A program made the translations under genes and the position numbers. A stretch of 64,000 bases of DNA from Cruorifilaria tuberocauda (Eukaryota; Nematoda; Chromadorea; Rhabditida; Onchocercidae), in assembly GCA_013365365.1 (NCBI GenBank), contig JABVXU010000092.1:98000-161999 (forward strand), read 5' to 3'. This document shows positions 38,017-50,124 of this stretch, piece by piece (position 1 is the first letter of the stretch; each line of letters starts with the position of its first letter). Below the pieces are notes generated by a model. It was not told where the DNA came from. It was given only the letters and a program-made list of their open reading frames with translations, and ran no database searches.

Positions 38017-41000
38017 GATCCTTTTCGCGTCTTCCAACGCAATTTATTTTCCTTTTTGTCTCTTCCTACAATTATCATAATAACTCATTTATAAAGTTCA
38101 TATTTCACATGTAACTTCATTTTGGACGTTTTTTTCACTTGAAAATTTGGCGTTAATGAGCGACATTATGCAACATCTCACTGCAATATTGCAGGTTAAT
38201 AACATCTTAAAGATTGTTGCAATCAACGAAATAATCAAAAGCAGATATATGGCAACGAAACCAAGTCAACTGTTTTTGTGAAACGAGAATAATTTGAAAA
38301 GATGGATGTTTTGGAAAGAGAAATCCCCAATAGATGAATAATGTTGTAGAGCACTGCACTGTAATCATGCAATTCACTAAATAAGAAAAAGTAATTTAGA
38401 AATTTAATAATGGTAGAAAAGGAAAGACATGATGATGTAAAATTATAAAGTACGAAAAAATTTTTTTTAATTAATAGAGAGTGAAGACGGATATACGTAT
38501 AAATTTACTACGTATTAAACTGAAAATTAAAATTGATCAAGACCATTAAGGGAATGAAAATGATATTTTTCAGTAAAATTCAGTTTGATCTCAACATATT
38601 TATCCATCCAATTTTAGATTTAAATTACAATAGTACAGTAACTTACAATGGTACAACAACTTACAGTAACTTAAATAGTTATTCATAAAGTATATTAAAC
38701 AATAACGCATTATTTATTAATAAAAAACCTGATATTTCGTATGGATTTAAAACCATTGTGAATATCGAAAATAATTTACGGCCTGAGATTGGTTGTTAGT
38801 TTTTTTCAAACATACTTGGAGGATAGTTAGTCTCACTACTTTCGTAGTATTCCTAATTAAATTTTTAGTGACCTTCCAAACTGATCATTATCACTTGCTA
38901 ATGCTATATAAAGATATTCAAGAAACTTAAGATACTTAAATAAAAAGTTAAAAACGACCATTATAAAATGTTATTGGGAGTGTAATAACACCAGTGAACC
39001 TTGGCAACAAACAATCATGCAATCAAAATTTTCGATATCTCAACCAGTCAAAAAAATTACGAGAACTACAGAGCTAAAAGAAAAAAATTAAAAATTATTA
39101 AACTAAAGACTCCGAAACCATCCAACTGAAGCAATGGAAAAAGCATTTTATTGATGGTGACAAGCTTTTATTGATGAGGTATATAAAATATGTTACAAAT
39201 AATCAGCGAATTTGTTGATACTTCAAAATTATACTGCATAATCATCTTCATCCTAATGTATTCTCAACGAGAGTTAGATTTTCGGCATTAAGATGAAAAT
39301 GAAGCTGGAGAATAGATGCGAAGCTTGTTTACAATGTCACACAATTATTAACAATAGCTATTCAAACGATAACAACTGACAGATTATTTAAGAAGTGTAT
39401 TTCAACATCGTGAAATTAGCAGATAAAATTGAATGATGTGCCAATGGCTGCTTTATCTTTCGAATTTCTCTCCTAAATCATCCATTTTTCTAATTTGTAG
39501 ACAAATTTTGTAAAAGCGTTTCGCATTACATTATCAACCATATATCGCCTCAATATCTATGTTAATTTCACAATTCTATCAAAAATTATCCATTTATAGT
39601 TTTCATTTTTATGTTTCTCCAAAGCACAATATTGCTTTTTCTAATGGAAGTATAAGCAGTTTGCATTAATGATGTTTAAATCACATTGAGATAACGTTGT
39701 ATTCCAATTTTTATTGATTAAAAAAATGATACAAGTCCTGGATGAATCGTCTCATCAACAGCAATAAAAATTCACGATATTTATAATTCGTAATCAATTA
39801 CGCTTCTCCGATATTTTCATTTTAGAATACAAAATTAAATTTTCTAAAAGAAGTAGTAGAGCAATAAGAACGAGAAATAAAAAGCGAAATGAAATCTCTA
39901 ACTTAATTATTTCCGCTTCTTTCGTGCTTCAACCAGCTTGCACTGTTATTAAATACCATAAGAAATGCTTCAAAATACTTCACTGCAGAAACAACACATT
40001 AAATCTATGTATCATTTCGTTTAAATTTTCGATTTCATTTAGCAACAAATCTAATTTCTACATAATTTATATTAAAAAGTTAATAATTTATGGTAAGACT
40101 TACTTCAGCGGAAGAGTGTTAAATATTTCAATTTCATTAGTTCAAAACAAGCTATTCACATTCAGATAAATCTGTTTTTCATGCGACATTGAATAAATTG
40201 AAGCATATAATGCAATGCAAAGGGAAAATAAACTACTTCGTCATCTTTGATGAATAAGTTTTAAAACGGACGAAGATGAGAATGTTTTCAACTAATTCTT
40301 CAGCCTCAAATATTCAGGAGGATCAATATAACAGATTGCACATGAAGCATAAAATACTTTGAGGCCAAGAAACGAAAATATTCCTATCATACTCTAACGT
40401 AGCTATTATCTTTTCTACTCTTCTCTCCTTCTCTTTCGCCTCCTCCCTCTCTCGCCTCATGAAAATAAACAGGTTTGTTACCCTTTACCATTGTAAGAAG
40501 TAATTTTAACACTAATTCAATGAAATAATATGCTCAAAATTTACAAAAGTTGGAGATTTGAATAGAAACTGAAATGTTGCTAGATACAGCTCACAACTCG
40601 CTACACCTTTGGTCATTTCCTGTGAAATAAGAATTTTCTTTGCAGTCAAATGCAATTGAAATTAATGACGTTAATCGAAGTATATCTAACGATTTCGAGA
40701 CAGATGTAAATTTTCCCTGTTGAACAGTAAATTTGAAAGATTTTTCGTACTGATACCGCAATATAATATGCTTCTCGGTAATCCTCTGTTTACAAAATAT
40801 TTGCAGCAAGCCGAAGCAAAATGGATCTTCCGTCCTTCTGAAAAAAGAAATATAATTTTTATGACTAAATTATTCCAGTTGTTTCTTTTATCATTTCTTT
40901 TGTCATTAAATTATTGGTGATTTTACTTACCTGTTTCATAAAATAAATGCTTAATCAAGAGAATGAGGATAGAAAGGATGGACTTTGAAAAATGAAATGT

Positions 41001-43090
41001 GTAAAGAAAAAGAGTAAAACAGTTATATCAATAAATCTATATATATGCGTGTTTTCCCTTTTTCTTTTTTTCATTCTTTATCATTCAGTTCATACGGAAA
41101 TTCAAAAAATGCCAATAATTTCGCAGAATATTCATTTCATTTCAAACTGAGGAGAAAAAAATATGAAATTGGATAATGGCTGTAGTGGACAAATACCATG
41201 TATTGTACAATCAACGAAAAGATTTGTCATACATAAAAAAGGAAAATGTAAACTTACATGAAAGCATTTTCATTTCAAGTGTACTTTTGAATGAAAACGA
41301 AATCCAAAAAAAAAAGTTTCAAAAAATGAATCCTCTGCTGCATAACTCTTTGAAAATTCTAAAAGTTACAGCGAAAAAGGAAAAAAGATTGTGAAGAAAA
41401 AATTTAAGCAATGGCTCGAATTATGCAATGAAATTAATGAACCGTATTTCTCTATATTAGGCTTAATTGAATTGAATAAAACATTAAAAAAATATTACAA
41501 TGGAAATTCCATTATGAAAAAATACATTTCCATTTTCAATCTTTTCTCTCTTTCGATACGAAGAAATTTTGATTTGTTTCTCATCCAAAATATATTCCGT
41601 TCTTTTTCCAAAAAAAAGTTCATTTATTCATTTAAAAAAAAGAAAAATCTAAGCAAACGTCCTGTGAATGTCCAGTCTCATTCCGAGCAATTTTACTGTT
41701 TTATTCGACAATTCAAACTTAAAAAGACAAATCAAAATAATCAAATGGTAGGAACAGTAAAAGAATAGCTGTAGATATTCTCATGAAGAATGCGATGAAT
41801 AAAGAGATAAGACTATGAAATTTCCGATACCTGATTCCCGATTTTTTGGATTTTGAATAACTTTAAAGAAGATACTCATGCGTACGTTGTTAGGCTTACT
41901 CCAGAAAATAACTATTTTCAGTACTGATGAAGTGACTGTGATATGTCCAAACAATAGAAATATGTTTCTTCTTAAAAAAACATCAAAATTTCAGCCTTTC
42001 TCTGAATTAACAACCTGCATTTTGGATGATATAATGATTTGTTTTAAAAATAATAGCTGTGTGGAATGGAAATGTGTGATTGGGCCTATTAAATGTATCA
42101 ATCAAAATTCTGAATATTGGAACGTCACTAGTATCGGTAAACAATAATTTGCAATTTTCCTGTGTGGAACGATATTTTCTGGACTAAATAAAGAGAGAAT
42201 ACCAGATGTAAAACTGATGTAAAAATGACGAACGAAGCCATTAAATAATTTGGTTTGGAACTAATTGGCAAAACAGTGAACAAATTTATTTTCCGGAAAG
42301 AGACTGAAAGGTTCTTCAACTTTCCCCGAAATAGGAACTCTCGGGAAGAAAATAGAATGAAAGACTTTATGGATAAAAATCGATGGATGAAGTTTAATGA
42401 AAGACAGCATATCATTGGTCAGTACATATGGCGCTGAAATGAGCTGGAACCGAAGTGGGATTGACTACTATTAACAAGATCAACCACAGTTATGTGCTCC
42501 TATGGCTATCCATTAGAGCAATCCTTCCAATCTCTATCTCTTCCTTCACTTCCTCTTCATTTTACTTTTCCCTTACCTCCCCAATCTAACACTTGCAAAT
42601 AATCCAAAAGATAGTATTCCGGGCCATAAGATAAAGATAAAGAGAAGATAAGATAAAGATCCAAGGCCAGGCATTCTTACGTGGAACCATTTTCTATTGT
42701 GGTACAAACCCGCCGAGTTCAATGTAATACAGCCGGTTCACGGACATTTTGATACGAAAGAATTGTTTTATTGCAGGATTTAGCAGTAAGTGTTTTGTTG
42801 TGTTCTTGGGGATGCTGTCCGGTCTTTTCAGGATTTATGGAATAGGAAGAGGAGGTAGTCAGGAAAATCAGTTGGTTTAGCAACGCTCGCAGTGACTTTC
42901 TTCCGATAAAGACTGTACATCAGTTACGCTGTCTGTAAGATCTAACAGTTCATTTTTAAAATTCGCAAATATATTTCAGCTGGCAGTAATGATAATATTT
43001 TTCGTTTGTTTCTGTAACTAGTCACTAATAAATTTCTCCCACTTATGAAATAAAACAGAAAATGAAATGAGAAGGAGGGCTATTATTATA
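38017..43090. other. Intergenic, with a run of orphan open frames
   Basis: About 5 kb, AT-rich. The right half has plus-strand frames at 41176-41394 (72 codons), 41391-41768 (125 codons, Lys-rich) and 41878-42147 (89 codons) that nearly abut, without recognisable motifs. Pyrimidine-rich tracts occur near 40415-40460 and 42515-42580. A degenerate agataag/agataaag cluster sits at 42628-42662. No gene is supported. Confidence 0.5.
42628..42662. repeat. Degenerate GATA-type short tandem repeat
   Basis: A run of imperfect agataa and agataaag units on the plus strand. It is a simple-sequence tract with no assigned function. Confidence 0.6.
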
Positions 43091-45374
43091 CTAACAAGTG
43101 TCAGTTTGCATCTTTGCGAACTGATAAAGATTTGCTCGATGATGCTCGAAATCGCTGTCTTCTACAACTTCTATTACATCGCTTACCATCTGGATACTTT
43201 CCTCAACTTGTTCTCGGTTCCATGTTATCTCTAGTGTTACCACTCGACCTGGATTATTTTATATTTCATGCTTTGACTTTCAGCAAAATTTGTGTATAAA
43301 GCCAGAAGTGTTTACAATCACGGAATGAACTTAAATTAAAATTTAAACAACAGTAAGGAAAGTTAGCTTTAAATATCATCAAAATATCAGTCTTTGCTAA
43401 GGTTGAATTCCTGGTACAATTAAATGACGAAACAACTGACAATTTTTGAAAATCTTGAACGGTTATGCTTTTGTTTATTAGGCTTATTTAGCGCACTTGT
43501 TATTATTCTTTTATTATTTCCTTCTATTATTTCAAAGTATATAAAGTAAAGATGAAGGAATTTGCTGACCTGATAATTTGGCATACTTCTTGGACATGAA
43601 CAAAGACGGAAGCTCCCTTTTTTCAATTATTATATCTCTGGTTGTGATAAGCTGTGCACCTTGTGCTAATATTTCGTTTAGAAATTTCAATATGCGACCA
43701 TAAAACGAGACTAAAACTTCGTTATCTCGCTTCATACATAAGATGAGTATTTTCTATAATAAGAAAAAAATATCAGAAGCTGTGAATTTTTTCATAATAT
43801 TTGTGAGAATTCCTTGTGAAAATTTCGTAAAAACTTTAAAAAATTCATTCTTGATATGTTCTAATAAAGTTATTTTCCTGAAAATATCTTGTTACGGTAA
43901 TTAAAGGTTAATTTGTGTGACCTTGCCGGTGACTTTGTTTGCAATATGATGCAGGGGAAGAACTGACAGTTCAGGAATAAATTTAACGCTGTCGATATTT
44001 TTAATCATATCCATTTTGTTAATATTATCATATTCCTGCAAAAAATGTAAAATAGAATTCAATACAGTTTAATTCGTTGCTGTCTGAAAATATTAAGTAT
44101 CAATCTTGTTCAATATGGAAAACCGCAAAATTTCCTCCGAGAATTTATGAACATCTGAAAAAAAGTTAATCAGTTAACGAAAGATTTCGATTAGGGATCG
44201 AATTTGCATTCCTTTAACGTCAGCGAAATAAGGTATACAATAAATATTCTTTATTTTATTTGAAATAGTATTTTTATGATTTTATGATATTTGTGGTAAA
44301 AGAAAAAGTACACAAGTTTTATTATATCAGTGGGGAACTTACTGTTGAGCAAATTTCGAAGTTAGGGACATCTTCAGGTGTAAAGTCGTGTATACTACTC
44401 CAGTTATTAATGAACGGACTTAGCAATGCTTTCATCATGTGCTCTGAAATTATGGTACCATTCACATAGCACCTGTTAGAATTCCAGCTGATCCCACTTG
44501 CAAATGTTTATCATGATTATTCTTCAAGCATTAAGGCATTCCTAATTCACTAATAATGGAAAGAAAAAAAGATGCTTAAGAAATGGGCAAATTTCAAAGT
44601 AAACCTTCAAGTCTGCTATAGTAAAGAGCAAGTGATCGAAATCGCATCAATTTGCTTGATTCGATAATCGGTTTTGTGGTGCAGAATAAAAATACATCAA
44701 TGTTAACGCAATCTCGACTTCGGAATTGTTGACAAATGGTAAATAATGTGATATTCTTGCAGTCTCGGATAAATATACTAAACAATTGCACTTGAAAAAT
44801 GCTATAAATTATCGTTTGTTCTTGTACAAATTCATATGTTGTAGCTGATAAGTCTATGCCTACGCGTTCAAGAAGTCTTATATTTCCAGCGTTATGCCTA
44901 GCATAATATGCATTCTTTTAAAAGATGCAATCATTCGGTTAGAAATGTTTCAAATATTTCCAAGACAAATAAATTTTAGTCGCATTTAAAGAAATTGGAA
45001 TAAGAAGTATTACATGAAGAAATGATTAAAATTTTATTTAACCTTCCGCTGCAAGGACCAGTAACAATGAGACACTCCTCACAGTCATCAATATTTACTG
45101 TAGCCAAGTGATCAAGCAATAGTATGCAACATTCCTGAAATGATTTCCCGTCAATCATTAACTCTACTCAGTCCTTTTTCTGTTTTAATAGTCTTTTTTA
45201 AATATTCCTTTTATTATTATCATTATCATCTAAAAAGGTTTTAACATTGAGAAACCAACTTTGCATTTCTCGATAGTGAATTGTTCTCCGTTAATTTGGC
45301 CATCTGATTTAATTGCAATTTCATTATAAAGGTTGACGAAATGATAATCTCCTGGCTTGGCTTTTTCTTTATCC
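43091..45374 (-). CDS. rpi-2: RP2 homolog, ARL3 GTPase-activating protein (first exon not found)
   Basis: Seven exons, 45374-45260, 45134-45043, 44777-44605, 44443-44343, 44035-43922, 43753-43570 and 43248-43091, join in phase (about 312 residues; human RP2 350). The N-terminal TBCC beta-helix shows KPGDYHFVNLYNE, GEQFTIEKC, LDHLATVNIDDC, then ICQQFRSRDC containing the Gln and Arg-finger residues used by RP2 to stimulate ARL3 GTP hydrolysis, and CTTKPIIESS. WSSIHDFTPEDVPNFE and the ferredoxin-like/NDPK-like C-terminal domain (from KILILCMKRDN to YQFAKMQ) follow. RP2 releases lipidated cargo in cilia by acting on ARL3. The usual MGC acylated N-terminus was not seen. Exon 45374 starts at a good acceptor in phase 2, so a short upstream exon is expected; the in-frame ATG at 45388 is an alternative start. 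Confidence 0.9.
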
Positions 45375-45388
45375 CTAAATTTTGTCAT

Positions 45389-47103
45389 TTTGATGGAATT
45401 TGATACTTGGACTTCATATCTCCAAAATATATCTCTTATAAAAGAATTTCTCAAAAAAAATTTATATATAAAAGAGCAATCCTTCGGCAGTCAATTCGAC
45501 TCATTCATAATGTTATTAGTTCATTAGAAGTGTGTAATACAAAGCAGGATGAAACCTGAAGGTTTCTTCATTAGACATTGAACAAGTCTTTCTTTTTTTT
45601 CGGAAGAATTAATCGAATAAGGTGCGAAATGAAAGCTTGTATTTGATCAATCGATGAACTATTGGATTTTTCCTTATATTTTAAGATCTTTTTGATGTTG
45701 AATGATGAAAAAGGGAAAAATATATTGAAAGTCATATTGAGGATGTGTAATAGACAAAGTTAGGGATTCGAAGTTAATCACTTCGACTTAAATGAATCGC
45801 CAAGTAATTATTCAATAAACAATCAGAACACATGACAAATGAAAAAAAAAGTACTTCCATATATATCTCGATTATTGTTTAAACATCGTTCGGGAAAATC
45901 ATGATTTATCATTTATTTAATAAATCCATTTAGAAAAATTAAATTCCCCTTTACTTTATTATAAATTTCCAGAGGGCTTTATTATAAATTTCTAGGTGAT
46001 AATGGGAAAATTTCTTCGTAAATATAACTTTTCAAAATTTCGATGTCTAAATTTATTTTGAATTGAATAAAAAAAGAAGTAATGCATAGATGTGGAGTGT
46101 TAAATATATTTAAGAGTGAAATTCTTTGAATTTGGAAGATTTTGAAATATACATTAAAATTATTGACAGTCAGTCAAGTCAGAATGTTTATGATGTCATA
46201 TTTATAAACATAGCGACATATCTTGCATAATCGTGTTACAACGTGCCATTTACTATCTCTATGGTTCCTTTTATTTATTACTTTGATAAGGCTCTTGAAA
46301 GTTCAATAAAATGTTTTGAATAGCTCGCTTCAAATTAGAGATGAGGAAAAAAACTGTGATAGACTCAAAATGAACTACACAATAGCTAAGATGTTAATGG
46401 TGACATATTTAAGATTCGAATATTCCTGATCCTCTTGAGATGTTATCATGTGTTGATTGGTTTGGCTATTCTATAACACAATACTTTGGCAAGGCTGTTG
46501 TTGATTGTTTTTTTTTCACTGGAGTCACTTTTTTCCATAATTGTAATGAATCATACTCTTGCTATTCTTAATAATCTTACCAATCACATTATTTTAACAA
46601 ATAACGACCGAGTATTAAGCTGGCAATTAATAAAATCAAATACCACGAATATTTCCCGCAATCGTCACTCTTCATATGATACTGTTCTTCGCGTGTTGAA
46701 CGTTTGCTAATTAAACAGCACAAGCGTAGCATGAGAATGGCAAGTTGACAAATTTAGGAATGAAGTTTCAGCAACGAGATAATCCACTTAACTTTGAGAA
46801 GATATACATAAAATTTATTAACATGTGATGTAATCTGCAAATTAATAAGAATGAGTTGTTGAAGACATCGGCAGCACTTGCTTGTCACCCAGTTCAAAAT
46901 TATGAGACTGAATGAAGAAAGCAGAGCAAATTGTGCTAACTCGTAACTCGTTACCATGGCAATTATTCTATTGACTATACGTATTTCCTTTTCATTTAAC
47001 GATAATACAATAAATTTTTATCTTTAATTTAAGTAGAAGAAATTTCCGGCGAATTTTCATTTACTTTTACCGTTAACAAACAACAAATCATTTATCATGC
47101 AAA
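45389..47103. other. Intergenic, probably containing RP2 exon 1
   Basis: AT-rich sequence upstream of the RP2 gene. No frame beginning MGC was found. A plus frame at 46486-46710 starts only with TTG. A near-perfect 19-bp repeat lies at 45954-45995. Confidence 0.5.
45954..45995. repeat. Short tandem duplication
   Basis: The unit ctttattataaatttccag (45954-45972) recurs at 45977-45995 with one mismatch, a 23-bp period. Confidence 0.8.
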
Positions 47104-47712
47104 TTAATCTAAATCTAAACAGAATCCAGATACCATAACCAACGGATATGCACGTCTCGCAACAACGCATGATAGCTCGACGAAATGAAAATGAAAAATA
47201 CACCATTTCTGAGGAGAATCATGGATATCTTCTAATTTGTGAGCATATCGATCAAGCAATAATTTTAGGTTTCGTCTCACATACACTTTTATTAAAACTT
47301 TTCCTTTTGCTACCTACTTTTTTAATAAAATACAATATCAAATACGAATCTGTTGAATTTGTTATCTAATATCTAATTTTAGGAACGGAATAATAAGCTG
47401 TAAAATTTATATGATGAACAACGAATATCTGGAATGTGGCAATTGACATTTTTCAATGACAACATGAAGGTTTCTAATATTTCAAAATGTGCTAATACCT
47501 ACGAACGGGAAACCGAAATTATACCAATAAACTAAAGGTTGTCTAGATTGGTTTAAACCCACCAAACCGTGCAGAAGTTTAAGAAGCAAAATGACAAGAA
47601 ATACTTCAGTACAAAACTTCACTTGATAAATTCCAAGGCTTGCAATTCTTGATTGGTTTCCAAAAATAAAACTAGTAATTCCAAGTATCAGTTTTGTCGC
47701 AGTTTTTAACAT
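47104..47712 (-). CDS. Hydrophobic protein, unrecognised, downstream of PLCXD
   Basis: An ATG frame at 47712-47499 joins in phase 1 to 47231-47104 (acceptor aaattag) and ends in TAA, giving 113 residues. Exon 1 contains a hydrophobic stretch VFLVILLLKLLHGLVGL after a polar segment GNQSRIASLGIYQVKF, then WYNFGFPFV. Exon 2 in this phase has HFHFVELSCVVARRAYP. I do not recognise the family. Another frame of exon 2 is also open and hydrophobic, so the junction is uncertain. The first exon looks more convincing than the second. It starts 372 bp after the PLCXD stop on the same strand, so it could be a downstream operon gene. Confidence 0.4.
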
Positions 47713-48084
47713 TAATTAATTCAACAAATCACTTCAAATCTGATTGTAATATATGCTGCAAAATAACGAATACAATCAGTATACTTCGTTCGCATGGATA
47801 TAATTGCTAATGGTTTGTGAAAATACTACAAAAAGATTTCAAAACCGTTATATTTGACACTGGTTACATTTACATCGAAAAATTTTTCGTACATAAAAGA
47901 AGGGAAGAAAAAAAGCAAAATTAGGATACGTACACAAACTAAGATAACAGGCACATACCGGATCTTTTCTGCATATCGTGCATTCTAATTTCCCACCAAA
48001 ATAACCGGCCATTCCTAGGTTACCCGATTATTGCCAAAATGTATTCAATGGCCATAAACAAAAAATTACATCCTTTTGAAAGGA
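47713..48084. other. Short intercistronic gap
   Basis: The gap between the PLCXD stop and the next same-strand start. No clear coding sequence. Confidence 0.6.
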
Positions 48085-49323
48085 TCAACTACTATATGGA
48101 TCCTTGTTGGATGGCATGTTGAGAGAGAAAACAATATTACAAAAATCGAAGCGATCAATAAAATCGCAGATGATAATATTGAAATAAGATGGTTCTTCGA
48201 AAGTGGTAATCCAGGAAATGGCTTCTTCTGTACATTTCAAAGCATATCCTTTTTCAAGAGTCGAAAATGGATGCATGAGGATATCAAGCCACTTTACTGT
48301 CAAAATTGCTTGTGTTACAAAGAATACATTCTTGGGACCTTGTCTGTGATCTCGCATTGTTCGATTAAGAAATTCAAATAACTTATCAATTCGATTCACA
48401 TTAGCATATGGACTAAGAATACAGCTAGAATCCCATATCCAGGATGTGCTTCGGTAAGTTGCTGTTTCTGCTACTGATATGGCTATTACTTGATAACCTG
48501 ATTGCCACATACTAGCTAGGCTTATTTTAGTTACATCTTCTTCTCGCAAGCATAATTTCCGACCAAACACACTTTCCACCATCCTCAAAAATTTGATATA
48601 CTCACTGCTCTTAAAATTATACAAATGATTGAAATCAAGAATGACAATTTCTCTTGAATGATTGTCCAAGAAATTATTTATATGTAATAGGAGTTGTTCA
48701 ATGCAACTACCATAAAGCGCATGAAGAACACGTACTCCATTTAATTTGGCAGGTAACGGTATTGTGAGTCTAATATCAAAGTAACGCACACCGGCGTAAA
48801 GTTGCTTGACTACTGAATATCGTTGTGTTGTGGCCCACCGTCGAATGAAACGTCGCACCACCCGAAATCGGCCAATTTCTCGAATAAATCGACCTTCGTC
48901 ATTTGCTACAGGATATTTATCAAACAGTAGCTGTGTAAAAGAATCATGTGATCCTTAAAATAGAAACAGTAACTCAATGCTTGCCTATTAATGTCGATAT
49001 CAAGAATTTCCTTTGTTCGGGAATGTGGAGTAAATGTGGTGAGGTACGAAATAAATTTACGCCTCTAACTGTAATCCTTCTAGTTCGATAATAATTTCTA
49101 TTAATAGTCATGTACGATCAGTTATAGATGAGGAAACAATAAATTATTACTTACAAATTAATGAAAATTTAAGATTCAAATACAGCATCTTTCCAATTAG
49201 TAAACAGAAACCTGGTATAGCAATACTAATAAGTGGTCTCTCAGTAACTTCCTGAGGTAGATTACTCATCCAGTATTCACCACTACATCGCATATTATCG
49301 GTTTCCGAGGATTTTTTATTCAT
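48085..49323 (-). CDS. PI-PLC X-domain-containing protein (PLCXD type)
   Basis: Two exons, 49323-49212 and 48953-48085, join in phase 1 to 326 residues, close to human PLCXD1-3. The single PI-PLC X-box domain fills the protein. YWMSNLPQEV precedes the first catalytic His in IPGSHDSF (His40), VRYFDIRL follows, and the second His is in VLHALYGS (His115). REIVILDFNHLYNF and the C-terminal ICDFID strand complete the barrel. PLCXD proteins resemble bacterial PI-PLCs, lacking PH, EF-hand and C2 domains, and are thought to cleave phosphoinositides; their cell role is little studied. There is no signal peptide or membrane helix. The gene diverges from PUS7, with about 0.8 kb between start codons. Confidence 0.92.
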
Positions 49324-50115
49324 TTCTTATTTTAAACAAATCGAATGAACTTTTTCAACACATTTCTATAAGGGAAAATCGAAGAACATTATCATTTTGA
49401 TAACAACAATGATGCAATAGATCCAGCAGTAGTAATAGAAGCACATGATTCACGCTAATCGCGATGATAACCCTTAATTTATTAGCTAGTTAGAGCATTC
49501 CAACTTCCTGTAACAGCATATCAATCTTTACGGTCATTTTTCCTACTTCAAGACCATTCGCCAATGACTCAATCAGCCATTATTCCTAATAGCCTAATGC
49601 TACCGCTATATAAAGGGAATTTGCAGAAATGAGGTCACTGTTCAAAACTAAATTGTGCCGTCCGGTTGTTTTGACAAATGAGGAATGCATACGGGTTAGC
49701 TTTCTGACCTGAAGGTCTTAAAAACTAAACACTGATTTTATATACTTCCCATAGCTCAAGCAAAATAACGTAAACAGAATTTTGCCAGAACGGCCGATAC
49801 CATCAAGCAGGAATTTGCCACTTATAAACCTGTTTTGTTACTCGATGGGATTTAGCATTTGATTAGCCGTTCTGTTTGTCGTCGGGATGAAAGTATTTCT
49901 TGAGAGATATGTCAATCAATTACGTGATATAGCGGGCGGATAAAAAGACAAATTCGAGAACTAATGCTTTATTCATTTATTTCAGGAAAGAAAGTTCCTT
50001 CCGTCTGGAGTATTTGTAAAATCTGGCTCACTTTACGAGATCAGATAATAGCGCTATCTTATGTACGTATCATCCTAATATGTTGTTCTTTAGAACTATG
50101 CTTTTTCAGCGCTTA
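49324..50115. promoter_or_regulatory. Divergent intergenic region PLCXD / PUS7
   Basis: About 0.8 kb between two divergent start codons, less AT-rich than its surroundings in places. It should contain promoters for both genes. No TATA box or other named element could be assigned. Confidence 0.4.
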
Positions 50116-50122
50116 CTTTCAG
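50116..50122 (+). promoter_or_regulatory. Probable spliced-leader acceptor of PUS7
   Basis: The consensus actttcag ends at 50122, two bases before the PUS7 ATG at 50125. Such tight spacing is typical of nematode trans-spliced mRNAs. Confidence 0.6.
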
Positions 50123-50124
50123 GA

